Assembly (NCBI GenBank): GCA_949358305.1
Contig: OX442314.1
Span: 2,359,087-2,423,086, forward strand
Direction of reading: 5' to 3'
DNA length: 64,000 bases
Source: Strigamia acuminata
Taxonomy: Eukaryota; Arthropoda; Chilopoda; Geophilomorpha; Linotaeniidae
Positions 42,624 to 55,800 of this stretch are shown in pieces. The notes under the pieces are model-generated. The model searched no databases and had not been told where the DNA came from. It saw only the letters and a list, made by a program, of their open reading frames with translations. Numbering within the stretch: the stretch's first letter is position 1; every line of letters begins with the position of its first letter. A program made the position numbers and the translations under genes.

Positions 42624-45600
42624 GAACACGTGCAATCATCGACGAGTTACCCAAAATTACAAAATTTACGCTTTCATCTAAAGAATATTTCAATAAAGGT
42701 TCAATTTTACATTTTAAATTTACAGATAACGCATTTAAATTAATTCTCCTAAACTATAACATTAGGTTGGATTCCTTCGACCGACGGCAGGTTGCAGAAA
42801 AGAGCTGATGTTGTTGTATCCGCGCTTCAAACGAGCATAGCCGACTGCCGAAGAATTTTTAAATCCCTGTAAGTACAGTACAGTAATCTACGACAATAAC
42901 CAATACAGTAATGACTTCAATTTGATCTTGTGCTAAAGTGCCGCTGCTCGATTAAAAACTCCGCCTGCGGATTACGTGGTATGGCGATTTGGAGACAGCA
43001 AGCGAATAATTGGTGCCAAGTACACTGCATACGCGAATGCCGAAATAAACGACCAGGAACCAGTGACATTACGAAATAGATTTGTAAATACATCTCTATC
43101 GGAAACCATAGGTACATGTTTGTTTATTTCACTTGGTTTGTTCATTTATCTTTGAATTTGTACCCAAAGCAGGCCCAACAACAGGTGGAACAACAGGAGT
43201 AGCGAGCCCAGGATCGATCTCCCAAACTAGTTCCAGATCCAGGCTAAATGTTGGCTGGAAAATGCCAATTTTGGCTGCACCACATTTGTTAAGACATTTG
43301 AAATCGAGCAGCAACATACGGCAGAAGCCAGAAAGCTTACCGGGATCCGAGTCCAAACTCACCAAGTTGTTGTCCGGTGCTTGGGCAGAGAAAATAAATC
43401 CTTTGAGAGTGTGCACGACTACTGGTCTCGACTGTATATAGTATCCATTTTTCCTTATTTGATCGACTTAAAGTTAATCAAGTTATTGGCCTTTAACGAT
43501 ATTCAGCTATTCGTCCGGCCAATTAGCATTGTTATGGGTCAGAGATGTAATAACGGATGAATTAATAATTGGAATCGTCTTTGACTTAGATGGGTTCTTT
43601 ATCGGAAGTTGCATTAGAGATGAATACGTCACAGGCTACCTACCGAATGGGGAAATATTGTAAGTGATTTGGTTGTTAAATTCTGTACATATTATGGCGC
43701 AGTTTGAAGGGATTTTTAATTTTACACCACCTCGACCCATTTTTACACACTTTTACCATTCTGGACCAAAATTTAGACATTTTTACACTTACTGGGCCCA
43801 TTTTAGATTTTTTTGGTTCAGTATAGACTATGTACTAGTGAGAAAAAATTTGCCGGAGCAGATAGGGGTGTGCAATCAGCCCCTGGATTAATGAAAGACA
43901 TAAAGATTAAATTTTTCAGGTTTCGTTCTACCCCTGAAGGTGGAATGATAATTACTGATCGCACTAAGAGTGAATATATGATTTGGAAAGGACTGCCTCC
44001 CTGGAACGAAAAAAACGTGCTCGAGATGAAAGTAAATAATAAAAAGTTTCAATTTAACTCGTTCTGCATTGTTCGGAATTATCAACAATTTCAGCTAAGC
44101 GAGAATATAGCGTTTCGGTATATGGGAATCACAAGCCGCACTGTAGTGTACACATCTAAAGTAGACAATTTTTGCTTCAATGTGAGGACAACTGAAAGAG
44201 ATCCAGAAGAGAGTCAAGTCGCAGGCTTTTCTAGCAAACCAGTCAAATGCGAAGAAACCAGCAAAAGAACACCGAGCTTCGCAATGAATACGCAAGGAAT
44301 AATACCACCCGCCTTAGAAGACAACTTTGATTTGAAAAATAAATATAGCGAATTAAAGACAATAAAGAAAAACATACAGTATTACAACACTTGAAATCAT
44401 TTGATTTTGATTTTTTATATCAAAGTTAGAAAGATTTTATTCTTTTCTTTTATTCATATTAGTTTGTTGTTCCAAAAGATGGAAACATTGTTTTCGCTGT
44501 TTTTTCATCTGCAGGCGATTAAAGGTAACAATAATTATGGTAATCTCTCATAGATAGATTATTAAATTCCTCTTCTCCCCGAATTCAGATGCTGGCTCAA
44601 AAAGAGAAATTGCGTAAGATATTACTAGCAACTCTTTAAAATTTAACAACTTGATTTAACAAAATTCACGTACAATTACAGCAAGGCTTCTCCCAAGTTG
44701 GGGCACCCAACTCTTGCACCCAAAATCCGCGAGGCAGTAATTTGTCCACTTATACTCAGGCAGCAGATAATTTATGAGAAAGCTCGTTTGGAAGCAGCAG
44801 CAGCTCAAGGACTCGGTAGTAAACAGTCAAATAATAGCGTAATGGGATATGAAAAATATGTTTATATTTGTTATTAGAAGCTAAACGTTCCGTTACGACC
44901 AAAACATGGCTGCAATGTAATTGTAGCGGTAGTGAAATCCCCATTTTGTCCGATATTGAAGTTAAAGAATTCGTGGAAACCAGAGCACCATCTAAACAAA
45001 TGCTAATCATTTGCATCATGAATTCCAAGTAATGTTAGATATTACTATCCACATTCATAAAGTAATGTTTAACTTGCAATTAAACTTACGGCGACTGAAA
45101 AACCGACTAAATCGGCCGCCATTTTTGAAGTTGGATCAAGAGAAGCAGTTTTAAAAGCAATTTAAATATATTGTTTAAAATGCTGTTTAGCGTAAATTAC
45201 TTTTTCTCTTTTCTCTTTTCTTCGAACAAAGAACTCCAGTTTCTGAAGTCGAGGAAATGCTCGGTGAAATGTATCATGCTCAGCGTAAAAAGCACAAGAG
45301 GCCTTGTATTCAGGTGCATAAGATTGATTTTTTTTGTGCGAAATGAAAAAAGGAAAATAAACTTTTCAATGTGAAATTTTTAGTTGCCGTTGGACAGTTT
45401 CCGACTGCTCAAGTACGATGTTGCTTCTGCTGTCAAAGGTACGGAGAGGACAGTGCCGTGGCTCGTTGAAAAATACCAAGTTGTCGAGAACATGGTTATG
45501 GTACGGTTACTATATCGACAGAAAAAATATATATTTAAATGGTTTTGATTGGCAGATGTTTATGAAAAGTAAACTTTTATTCTGCAATTTTAATTTCAAT

Positions 45601-45749
45601 GGATACGGATTAGATCAGCACAACTTTCTCAAAGAAATTAGTCGTTCTTTTGATTCGGCTAAAAAAGGAAACTATTTGCCGTCAGATTTTAAATTTGGGT
45701 CAAGTTTTGTATATTCAGGAATTCAACAACCAACGCAAGACACCGATTG
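42624..45749 (+). CDS. FAM194-domain protein, C3orf20/ERICH6-like
   Basis: Multi-exon gene. Exons I can support: about 42624-42700, 42766-42871, 42942-43111, 43490-43661, 43920 to before 44394, about 44588-44612, 44683-44814, 44879-45028, 45231-45325, 45385-45479 and 45556-45749, with good donors and acceptors. The central exons encode YSSGQLALLW, a G-rich strand region, GYLPNGEILFRSTPEGG and an ENIAFRYMG...NFCFNVR ending, which I match to the FAM194 domain. Downstream exons encode GHPTLAPKIREAV, TWLQCNC and MYHAQRKKHKRPCIQ. The last exon contains LLFCNFNFNGYG and ends near YLPSDFKFGS, resembling the C-terminus of C3orf20. The vertebrate proteins are poorly characterised and linked to cilia or sperm. 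Exons upstream of 42624 and the start codon are uncertain. Confidence 0.6.
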
Positions 45750-47130
45750 AAGTTTTAATTTGTAAACAAAAAATAAATGTCTGCAATAAAAAATCTAGGA
45801 CGTTCGTTTTGTCGCGTCCTACTTGGTATAGGTTTAAATGCTAACGTGTAATACTTTACCTGTGATCTGTTTAATGTAAATACCCAGAATGAATACCAAA
45901 TGTATGTAAATGAACAAATAGGTTTTATTCACTAGGCGTTATGCCTTAAAATACACTTAGTATAATACTAGGGTTGACTTGGTCAGAGTCGAACAAAGGG
46001 TTTCTCAAGATGGCGTTGTCGGTTTCGCGTGATCGGCGGAACAAAGGCGTTGTCTCGAGTTATCGTTAATTCGTCACGTATTCGTCGTTCACGGACGCGG
46101 TGGAATGCTTTTTCGAGTCTTCTATCCGTGCCTGTTGTCTAGGGGTTGGTTTTAGCGTCTCAAGGCTCTGACCAGAAACGTGGAGTTTCTTACAGGGCGC
46201 TCGGGCACTTCGGTGGCGGAATAACCGGGGGGCGGTTATTCGATGTGAATTCACAAGAGCTATTTTCCTGCTTTCGCGGGGAATAGCACTCAGGTAAATT
46301 CGTGAGAGTTACAGTTGCACTTGATTCAGCGGTCCTCAATCAATCCTAACTTATTCTTGAAGTTGGCCTGACGTTGAGGTAGTTGCTGTGTTCTTGGTGT
46401 CGTTTGTATAAATTCTGACTTTTGGCGGGAATTTCTCCCTTTTATGGGTCAGTGTGAAGGGCCGGCGCAGCCAATGGGGGCTTGCCACCCGACACCTCAC
46501 TCCCCTCGGGGCACACACCTGCTCAGGGAGAGGCGGAGCCAACACGAGGGGAACGACCCGTCTATTGCAGTGAGTCAAAGGGCAAATATCCGCTTGGGGG
46601 GAAACATTTATCCCCTTTGCTCACCACAGTTTACTATAATAAATATATTGGAAAAAATAATTTTCTGTGTTTTAATCTTCTCTGAAAATCCACATTAATC
46701 TTGATTCTCAGTTCTCCGTAAGGGAAAAGTTTCTCCAAATGTTTTTATCTTTCTGAATTTCACAAAAGTTATTTTGTGATGTATTCTGTGGTGGCCGGTG
46801 GTCACCAGAAAGGGTTGAAAATAAAAGTCATATTTTCCCCTGTCAGAAATGGTTCTCTTTTTAGTTTATTTCATCAGAAATGTTTCTGGAAGATTTAAGT
46901 TCATTTTTTGTAGAAATATAAAAAATAAAGAACACAGTGAAATGGGAGTTGCTATGGCAACCAAGCAGCAGCTTGGGGGTGGCAGAAAATGCTTCCTGCC
47001 AACCAGTAAGAAATCAGGAAGAGCTGCGGCAAAAGAATTTGGCGGAGGCCGAAGCCGAAGCGAAAAATGTAGAAAAATGAGATTTATTACAGCAAAATGT
47101 ACAGAAAAATATATGTATAGGTTTAGTCGA
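45750..47130. other. intergenic sequence with a possible solo LTR
   Basis: Between about 45908 and 46620 a GC-richer block starts TGAACAAATAGGTTTTATTC, which as reverse complement has the AATAAAACC signal typical of an LTR end. It ends near CTCACCACA. No target duplication was found, so the solo-LTR reading is weak. The rest shows no gene. Confidence 0.3.
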
Positions 47131-49470
47131 TCACACTTTAGTCTCGTTTTGCTCGATTTGTTGTTTGGCTAAGAGCCGCCGCTCCATCTCGCGCAGAAGT
47201 CCCAAGCGATAACCTTCGTAGCTCATCACTATGTCTTCCAGTTCCTGTTTGTACAGTCGCTGCAACATGGCTTGAAACGACTCCAGTTCCGGCAATCTGA
47301 AGAGTTCCCACTAAAAAATAGATTTGGAGATTAAGTTTAATTTTTTTAAATTTGTATTATTATGCCCGAAAATTGAATTTTTTTTCCATTCAAATTACAA
47401 AATTCTGCTTTAGAAATGTATTTTTTAGACAAAAATTGCAATATTTTGTTTAAAATTTGTATTTTTTCAACCGAAACTGCAATATTCTACTTAAAAATTA
47501 CATTTTCTGATCTGAAATTGCTTTTTTTTGGTCTAAAATTGAATTTTGTGTGTAAAATTGCATTTTTTTGTCTAAAATTGAATTTTTTTTGGTCTAAAAT
47601 TGAATTTTTTTGGTCTAAAGTTGCATTTTTTGGTCTAAAAATGCACTTTTGGTCTAAAATTACATTTTTTTAAATCTAAAATTACATTTTATGGATCCAA
47701 AGTTGTACATCTTGGTCTAAAATTACAATTTTGAGATCTAAAACACAATTTGTAATCCAAAATTGCAATATTTTGTTTAAAAATTATATTTTTCCTTCTA
47801 AAATTGCATTTCCTGCATAACGCATTGCATTATTTCGAGTAAAAGCATACTTTGAGCTTGTGGTCGATTCCTTGGCGCGCTTTTGAATAAACCGTCAACC
47901 AATGCGGGATCTCCTCGTTGAGGTACGGATTCGGCGGCACCAACACGTTGGGTTGATGAAACTCCGTGTGCAACGGCGCCGGCCGTCTGTCGTGCTGCAC
48001 GTACTGCGGGTACAACGGCCGCTGCATGTACCGCGGCGCGCACGGATGCTCGTACTGCGATTGACGCGTGATGTGACTACAAAAGACACAAACAATTCAA
48101 TTTCTCGTCCAATTCGACCATCAATTCAATCATTTCATCACTTGACGTAATAAATGCCGAAATCAGGATGCTCGACGCGCTCCCAGCCGGTCGGGAGTCC
48201 CTCCTTCTCCAACGGGTGGCTCCAATGCGTCGTTTTCGTGTTGTGGTCGATGAAGTATTTGCGTCCGCGCAACGTGTAGTCGACGGACCAGCCGGGCGGC
48301 AACGGCAATTCCTCCTCGCTCTCGGCGCTCGTGTACATTCGTTCGCGCTGCGCGTAGTGGCTGCGGATCTGTTGGTGGTACATGTGGATTTGATCGTTTT
48401 CGTCCAATTGGTAGAGGGGGTCGTGAGGAGGGTCGAATGTCTGCGAGTGCTCTTCGTTTTCATTCGGATAATAATCTGAAAATATTAATTCGATTCATCA
48501 AATTGTATTTTCCAACATCATTATGTGAATTTTTCATTAAAAATTTCATTTTTCCAACATTAATGTGCTGTTTTTTCCATCTGAAATTACATTTTCCAAC
48601 ATAAATATACCAACTTTTCGTTTTCCTGCATAAATATACGAATTTTTCACGAAAAATTGAATTTTCCAACAAAAATTCAGATTTTTAAACAAAAATTGCG
48701 TTTTCCAAAATCAATGTGTGAATTTGTCACAGGAAATTGCAGTTTCCAGCATAAATATGCGAATTAATCAGAAAATTGCTTTATTTCCATCTGAAATTGC
48801 ATTTTTTCATCTAATATTGCATTTTTTTTCGTCTGAAATGACATTTTTTCGTCTGAAATGACATTTTTTCGTCTGAAATGACATTTTTTCGTCTGAAATG
48901 ACATTTTTCCGTCTAAAACTGCATTTTTTTTCATCATTTTCAATGTAAATAAATAATTTTGAGTATAAAATTGCATTTTTTCCATCGTAAACTGCATCTC
49001 TTCCGCCGTAAATTGCATTACCGGGGTTGTATCGTTCTGCCGTGTACGGATTAGCAAAAGTGTCCTCATTCGTCAACTGTCGACGAGTTGCGAATCTACT
49101 CTTCCTTAAAAACCGATCAAATTTAAAGAATTAATTTCTCCCGTTGCATTTCGTACTATTTTATTCTGTTCACCGTGGTGTTCTCGGCTCGGATTTGGGC
49201 AAATTCGAGACCTGTTGCAGAGTTGCTTTTGTGTTTGCGTATTTTTGCGCGATGCTCGTCGGGTGAGTCGCCGCTTCCGTCCGATGATTGCGAACATTTT
49301 TATTCTCGTTCGACCAAACGCTCAAACCTAAGCGAAAATAACAATTTAGATAAATTACGCACGGTAAAACATTCGTATTTACTTGGGATTTCGGGCGGCG
49401 TGTCTTTCTTCACGTATTTACCCGCAACTCCTTCGTTAATGCCCTTCGTGTCCTTCTTGCGAGACAACAT
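47131..49470 (-). CDS. SAV1: Salvador homologue (WW and SARAH domains)
   Basis: Hippo-pathway scaffold that binds the Hippo/MST kinase through SARAH-SARAH pairing. Exons: 49470-49383 (ATG; MLSRKK and GKYVKKDT, typical of the family's N-terminus), about 49325-49178, 49103-49022, about 48476-48148, about 48072-47852 and about 47311-47131. The first WW domain starts [20 protein letters not shown] and contains [12 protein letters not shown]. The second starts [18 protein letters not shown] and continues across an intron to QYEHPCAP. The last exon encodes the helical SARAH domain ([20 protein letters not shown] onward) and stops a few residues later. Splice phases connect. Introns carry 20-bp arrays. 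The gene looks complete and functional. Confidence 0.94.
47400..47800. repeat. about 20-bp AT-rich minisatellite in a SAV1 intron
   Basis: Degenerate copies of TTTTTTGGTCTAAAATTGAA. Confidence 0.8.
48810..48905. repeat. 20-bp minisatellite in a SAV1 intron
   Basis: Near-perfect copies of ACATTTTTTCGTCTGAAATG, with diverged copies on both sides. Confidence 0.9.
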
Positions 49471-49814
49471 CGCTGACTCTCCCGAGCGACAACTGGCGAC
49501 GGCAACGCCAACTAAACAGCAAATAAACTCAAATTCCTCTTTCTTTCAATAGAATAAACCGTTTCTCATTTTATTAGTAATTCTTTTCGATATATATCAA
49601 TGGTACATTTTGATTCTCTGTTCATTATACACTTTATACACATATTTTGGCTGCTGCTGTTCCGAATCGATAATCGATTCGCACATCCAAATTCACACGT
49701 GACTTTTCTTGCTTTCAGGCACATGAGAGTTCAATTGCGAACGGTGGGTTTGTCCCCGGCTCCCTAGCGACAAAATTCATCATTAATTTGTGTCTCAATT
49801 TTATTTTTATTTTT

Positions 49815-52800
49815 TCATACTTTTGCTTTGATCGTTTCGAGGACGTTTCGGATGTTTCTTATCACATTGGGTTGCACCGTTCGCTGAAGGACGGACTCAA
49901 ATTGAGGTTGAAATATTAGCATATGAAATAACAAACGACCGTAATAACTGAAAGGAGGAGAAAAACGATAGATTAATGGAAATGTAGAGGAGTTTTGCAA
50001 GATTTGGCCAAATGTTTTCCTATTTGATGAGAAATTTTGACTGAAATTGGCAAATTTTAACGGATATTTGCTAATTATTTATAAAAATTGCCAAATTTTG
50101 ACGGATACAGTATTTGCAAAATATTATAAAAATTGCACAATTTTGGCAGAAATTGGCAAATTTTGTTGTATTTTTGTAAGAAATTGGCAAATTTTGATGA
50201 ATTTTCGCAAGAAATTAGCAACTTTTAACCAAATAATTGCGAATTTTGGCAGAATTTAGCAAATTTAGATGCATTTTTGCAAATTTAGATGCATTTTTGC
50301 AAATTTAGATGCATTTTTGCAAATTTAGATGCATTTTTGCAAATTTAGATGCATTTTTGCAAATTTAGATGCGGTTTTGCAAATTTAGATGCATTTTTGT
50401 ACATTTAAATGCATTTTTGCAAATTTTGATGAATTTTTGTAACAAATTGGCAAACTTTGATAAATTTTTGTAACAAATTGGCAAATTTTGATGAATTTTT
50501 GCAGGAAATTGGTAACTTTTAACCAAATAATTGCGAATTTTGGCACAATTTAGCAAATTTAGATGCATTTTGCAAATTTAGATGCGGTTTTGCAAATTTA
50601 GATGCACTTTTGCAAATTTAGATGCGGTTTTGCAAATTTAGATGCACTTTTGCAAATTTAGATGCATTTTGCAAATTTAGATGCATTTTGCAAATTTAGA
50701 TGCATTTTTGCAAATTTAGATGCACTTTTGCAAATTTAGATGCGGTTTTGCAAATTTAGATGCACTTTTGCAAATTTAGATGCATTTTTGCAAATTTAGA
50801 TGCACTTTTGCAAATTTAGATGCGGTTTTGCAAATTTAGATGCACTTTTGCAAATTTAGATGCATTTTGCAAATTTAGATGCATTTTTGCAAATTTAGAT
50901 GCACTTTTGCAAATTTAGATGCGGTTTTGCAAATTTAGATGCACTTTTGCAAATTTAGATGCATTTTGCAAATTTAGATGCATTTTGCAAATTTAGATGC
51001 ACTTTTGCAAATTTAGATGCATTTTTGCAAATTTAGATGCACTTTTGCAAATTTAGATGCGGTTTTGCAAATTTAGATGCACTTTTGCAAATTTAGATGC
51101 ATTTTGCAAATTTAGATGCATTCTTGCAAATTTAGATGCACTTTTGCAAATTTAGATGCGGTTTTGCAAATTTAGATGCACTTTTGCAAATTTAGATGCA
51201 TTTTGCAAATTTAGATGCATTTTGCAAATTTAGATGCATTTTGCAAATTTAGATGCATTCTTGCAAATTTAGATGCAGTTTTGCAAATTTAGATTTTCTT
51301 CAAATTTGCGCCCAAAGCAAAGCAAATTTGTTTGCCTTGATTTCATATTTGACGACCGTACCGAGTAAACGGAGAAGAATCCGTCGCGAAGTGTGCTGCT
51401 GTGGGCAGAATTTTGTCAGTCAAATCCTTGGCACCCAGCAGTTTAGCCGGCCCCAGTTTGGCGGCAACCTCGGCCAACAATTGAGACGTCAGCTTGCGCA
51501 CGCTGGCGTTCTTGTGACTGGCGCCGCCCTGAATAATCGCCGTGGCCGCTCGCTGTGGATTGATCCACTCCACCATGCTCATCAGAGCCTTCTCCACATC
51601 TTCCTGGATAAATTTGTTACTTTCACCCGACTTGTGCAACAAACCCTTACAAACATTATCTAAATCTTGCTGCAATAATACAAAAACAAAAATTAAAAAC
51701 AAATTAATTTCATTTTCTCTCACTCACCGTTTCCATGTTCCTCTTTAATCCGCTAAACAGGTCGGCAAAACTCAAAATGGCCGCTCTAGACACGCTGGAA
51801 CGAAGATTCCGCACCTCCCTCAACACGACCACGGTCAAATTGTGCAAATCGCCCATTAATACTTCGGGGTGATGAAGTGCCAGACGCGACACCAGGACGG
51901 CACCTTCGCATTTCGTAGACCTAATATCACAATATTAAGTCTTGTGCTAATTAGTGTTTTCAAAATACTAGGCGCGTTCAAACTTCCACGGTTTTTACCA
52001 TTTCTGTAAACGGAATGGACGCACAAACAGCCAAAAACAATCAAACCAAATTCAAAATGGCCGCCTTCGATAGATCAGACTTTCAAGCGTCGTAGCCACT
52101 TTGAGTGGCCAAAATGTGAGTAAAAGCTAAATTATGTTTAAATAAGAAAGCCACAACCACAATTCGTTGTTTAAATGAAAGGAAAGGAAAAAACGACGCA
52201 AAAAACGAAACACATTCACTGTTAAGCACGTTTTCGTCTACTATTTTGGCATAAACCGAAGCTTTGAATGCACCTACTATCGTATTTTACCAAATAAGAG
52301 CCGCGGCTCGTGTATAAAACGGGCACTCTGAGCCACGGCTCTTAATTGAAGGTGGCTCTTCCAATAAAATTTCACTTTTTCCATTGAAATTTCACTTTTA
52401 TGGTTAAAATTTCACTTTTTTCATTAAAATTTTACTTTTTTTAAAAAAAAATTACCATATTTTGATTGAAATTTCAATTTTTTCATTGAAATTTCACTTT
52501 TTTCCATTTGTATTTCACTTTTTTTCCAATAAAATTTTACTTTTTCCATTGAAATTTCACTTTTTCCATTGAAATTTCACTTTTTCCATTGAAATTTCAC
52601 TTTTATGGTTAAAATTTCATTTTTTTCATTAAATTTACAGTAAAATTTTAATTTTTTCATTAAAATTTCACTTTTTTTAAAAAAAATTTCTATCTACATA
52701 ACCATCATCATCGATGAATGTTTCATTAACCTCTAATAGTAGCCGCGGCTACTATTCGAGGGGGACTCTTAATCGGTAAAATACGGTATTTTATTTTTAA

Positions 52801-55800
52801 AAAATATTAATCATTTTCACCATTCCGAACTGTTGAGGCAGTTGATGGCAGTACGAATTCCGTCTTCGGGATCGGCCAAGGGACTTCGGTCAGTGGCGGA
52901 AGCGGGCGTGCACGCTTGTTTCATTGACGAACTCACGCTATATTTCCTGCTGCCGGGTGACGATTTCATTTTCGACGAAGCAGCTTCAAATCAAATGAAA
53001 AATTTGCAAATTTCCAATTAATTTCCGACTTCTCTCGCGCTTACCGGATTTCTTGGGCGTCGTGATGATTTCCTCGACGTCTTCGTCGGTCGGCAGAACC
53101 AGATCGTCGATCAGGTGGTCGTTGAGGTCGTTGTTGTTGTTGATGTTTCTTTTCTGGTCGACGCGTTTCCGCTCGGCCTCGCGGTACAGTTGCTGCTTCT
53201 TAAAAAGGATGCGATCGCGCGTCGTCTGCGACATCACGTGTGGATCTTCCTGAGAATTTTTATGGAATTGGTTAATTTGTTTGGTTTTTGTTTTGTTTTT
53301 GGTAATTTGCCTCGTCGTCGCTGGGAGTTGCGGGCGCGAAATCGCTGCTGAACTGATCCGGGCCCAATGATTTCGTGTCGGCGGCCGATTGGAGTCGCAC
53401 GTCGGCGATCCCGACCGGCGAATCGTGCGATGGAAGCGAGCTCTGTTTATTGGAATTAAAACTGGAGCGAGTCGACGCCAAACCGCCTGCAAATTCACAT
53501 AAAATTCCCAAGAATTAGTAAAAAATTAGTGAAAAATGAGTAAAAATTCGTATAAATTTCATCAAAATTCGTGTAAATTCGCATAAATTTCATCAAAATT
53601 CGTGTAAATTCGTATAAATTTGATCACATTTTGTGTAAATTCGTATAAACTTCATCAAATTTCGTGTAATTCAAATATATTTCATCAAATTTCGTGTAAA
53701 TTCAAATATATTTCATCAAATTTCGTGTAAATTCAAATATATTATTTCATCAAATTTCATCAAATTTCGTGTAAATTTCGTAAAAATTCATATAAAACTC
53801 CTAAAAATTCATATGAATTCACAAATATTTAAGAAAAAAATCGCACAGATTTCATAAAAATATCTTTAAAAAATCGGTAAAAAAAATCGTTAAAAATTGT
53901 CAAAAATCGCAACCATTAAAAAAAACTTGATTCCAATTTAAAATGTAACAAAAAACCTAGTAAAGTAGTAAAATTTTGCAATATTTATTGTATTTTCTCA
54001 TTAATTTTACTTTTGCCGTTCGGATTGATTTCATCTTCAAAACTGCTGTTGTTGTCATTGGTGCTGCTTGCGCTGGTCGAGCGCAGTTTGCTCAAGGAAG
54101 GCGAGCGCACCAGCACCGGCTTGCTCTTAAACGGAACGTCATTCCCATAAGTAAACCTAGAACGGACACAATAAAAATCTCCATCAGTGCAACCCAAACC
54201 CCACAAATACTCACTCGTCGTCGCGTAACGAAACGACGGGAGTCTGGAATCGTTTCGCGATAAAATTACCCATGCAAAACGTTAAACATCAACAAAACCA
54301 GAAACCATAGCGACTGACCACAATGACGTCATCTCTCAAACTCACCTTTTGCTGCGACCGGAATTCGAATCGATCAGTATTTCATTCAGCGCCTGAAATC
54401 AAAATTGAGCAAAATTGAGCAAAATCGAGCAAACTTGACCACAATCGAGTAATATTCAGCACAAACTATGCAAAACTCAGCAAAACTTTTCAAAACTCAT
54501 CAACATTGACCACAATTTTGCTAAATTGACCACAATTTTGCTAATTGATTGACCGCAATTTTGCTAATTGATTGACCGCAATTTTGCTAAATTGACCACA
54601 ATTTTGCTAAATTGACCACAATTTTGCTAAATTGACCACAATTTTGCTAAATTGACCACAATTTTGCTAAATTGACCACAATTTTGCTAAATTGACCACA
54701 ATTTTGCTAAATTCTCCAAATTATTCCTAAATTGACCACAATTTTGCTAAATTGACCAAAATTTTGCTAATTGATTGACCGCAATTTTGCTAATTGATTG
54801 ACCGCAATTTTGCTAAATTGACCACAATTTTGCTAAATTGACCACAATTTTGCTAAATTGACCACAATTTTGCTAAATTGACCACAATTTTGCTAAATTC
54901 ACCAAAATTTTCCTAAATTCACCAAAATTTTCCTAAATTCACCAAAAGTTTCCTAAATCTGTCAAAATCTACAAAAATCTACAAAAATTTACCAAAAATC
55001 TACAAAAATTTACCAAAAATCTACAAAAATTTACCAAAAATCTACAAAAATTTACCAAAAATCTACAAAAATTTACCAAAAATCTACAAAATTTTACCAA
55101 AAATCTACAAAAATTAAAACCTTTCAAAATGTCTCAAAATTTCACAAAATATCTACAAAATTCTAAAAATGTCTAAAAATTTCTAAAAATATGTAAAAAT
55201 TTCTCAAAATTTCAAAAATAAAATAAAAAATAAAAAATATAAAATTTCAAAATCTCAAAATTTTAAATTTCTCAAAATTTCCATCAAATTAAAAAATATA
55301 TATATTTATCAATTTTTTAAAAAACAAATTTACGGCATCGGCTCGTCGTGTCCAGTTGACATCCACCGTGTTCTGCGAGCTGCTACGCGAACTTGCCGAA
55401 CTTGTCTTCTCCCCATTCTCCTTCGCATCGGCATGTCCGATGGGCGGCACTTTCCGGTGTTTGTGCGCAGAACTAGTGCGAATAATAGTCGGTTTAGTCG
55501 GCACGGGCGCATCCTCATCAAACGAATTCCCTTCAAAAAGACAAAACCAAAAATGTTATTCATCATCCTAAACCGTCTCCTCCCCAGTCCGATGTCACTA
55601 CCTTGGGCCCGGGACCCGTGAATCGGGTCGAGGACTTTTCTGCGCCTGCGTGACGGGGGAGGAGCCGGAACGGGCGCGGGCGCTTGAATCGTCGTACTCG
55701 ACATTTCGCTCGACAGCGAATTCACGTCGCCGAGCGGCAAATTCCTAGACCGACGTCCGGTGCCGCGGTATTCGTCCTCCGTGCTCGGCAAGAGCGATTT

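Noticed and set aside
43129-43441. Open frames on both strands near 43.1-43.4 kb
   Set aside because: Both strands are open for about 95-100 codons with plausible composition. I could not decide which, if either, is an exon, so I left it out of the gene models.
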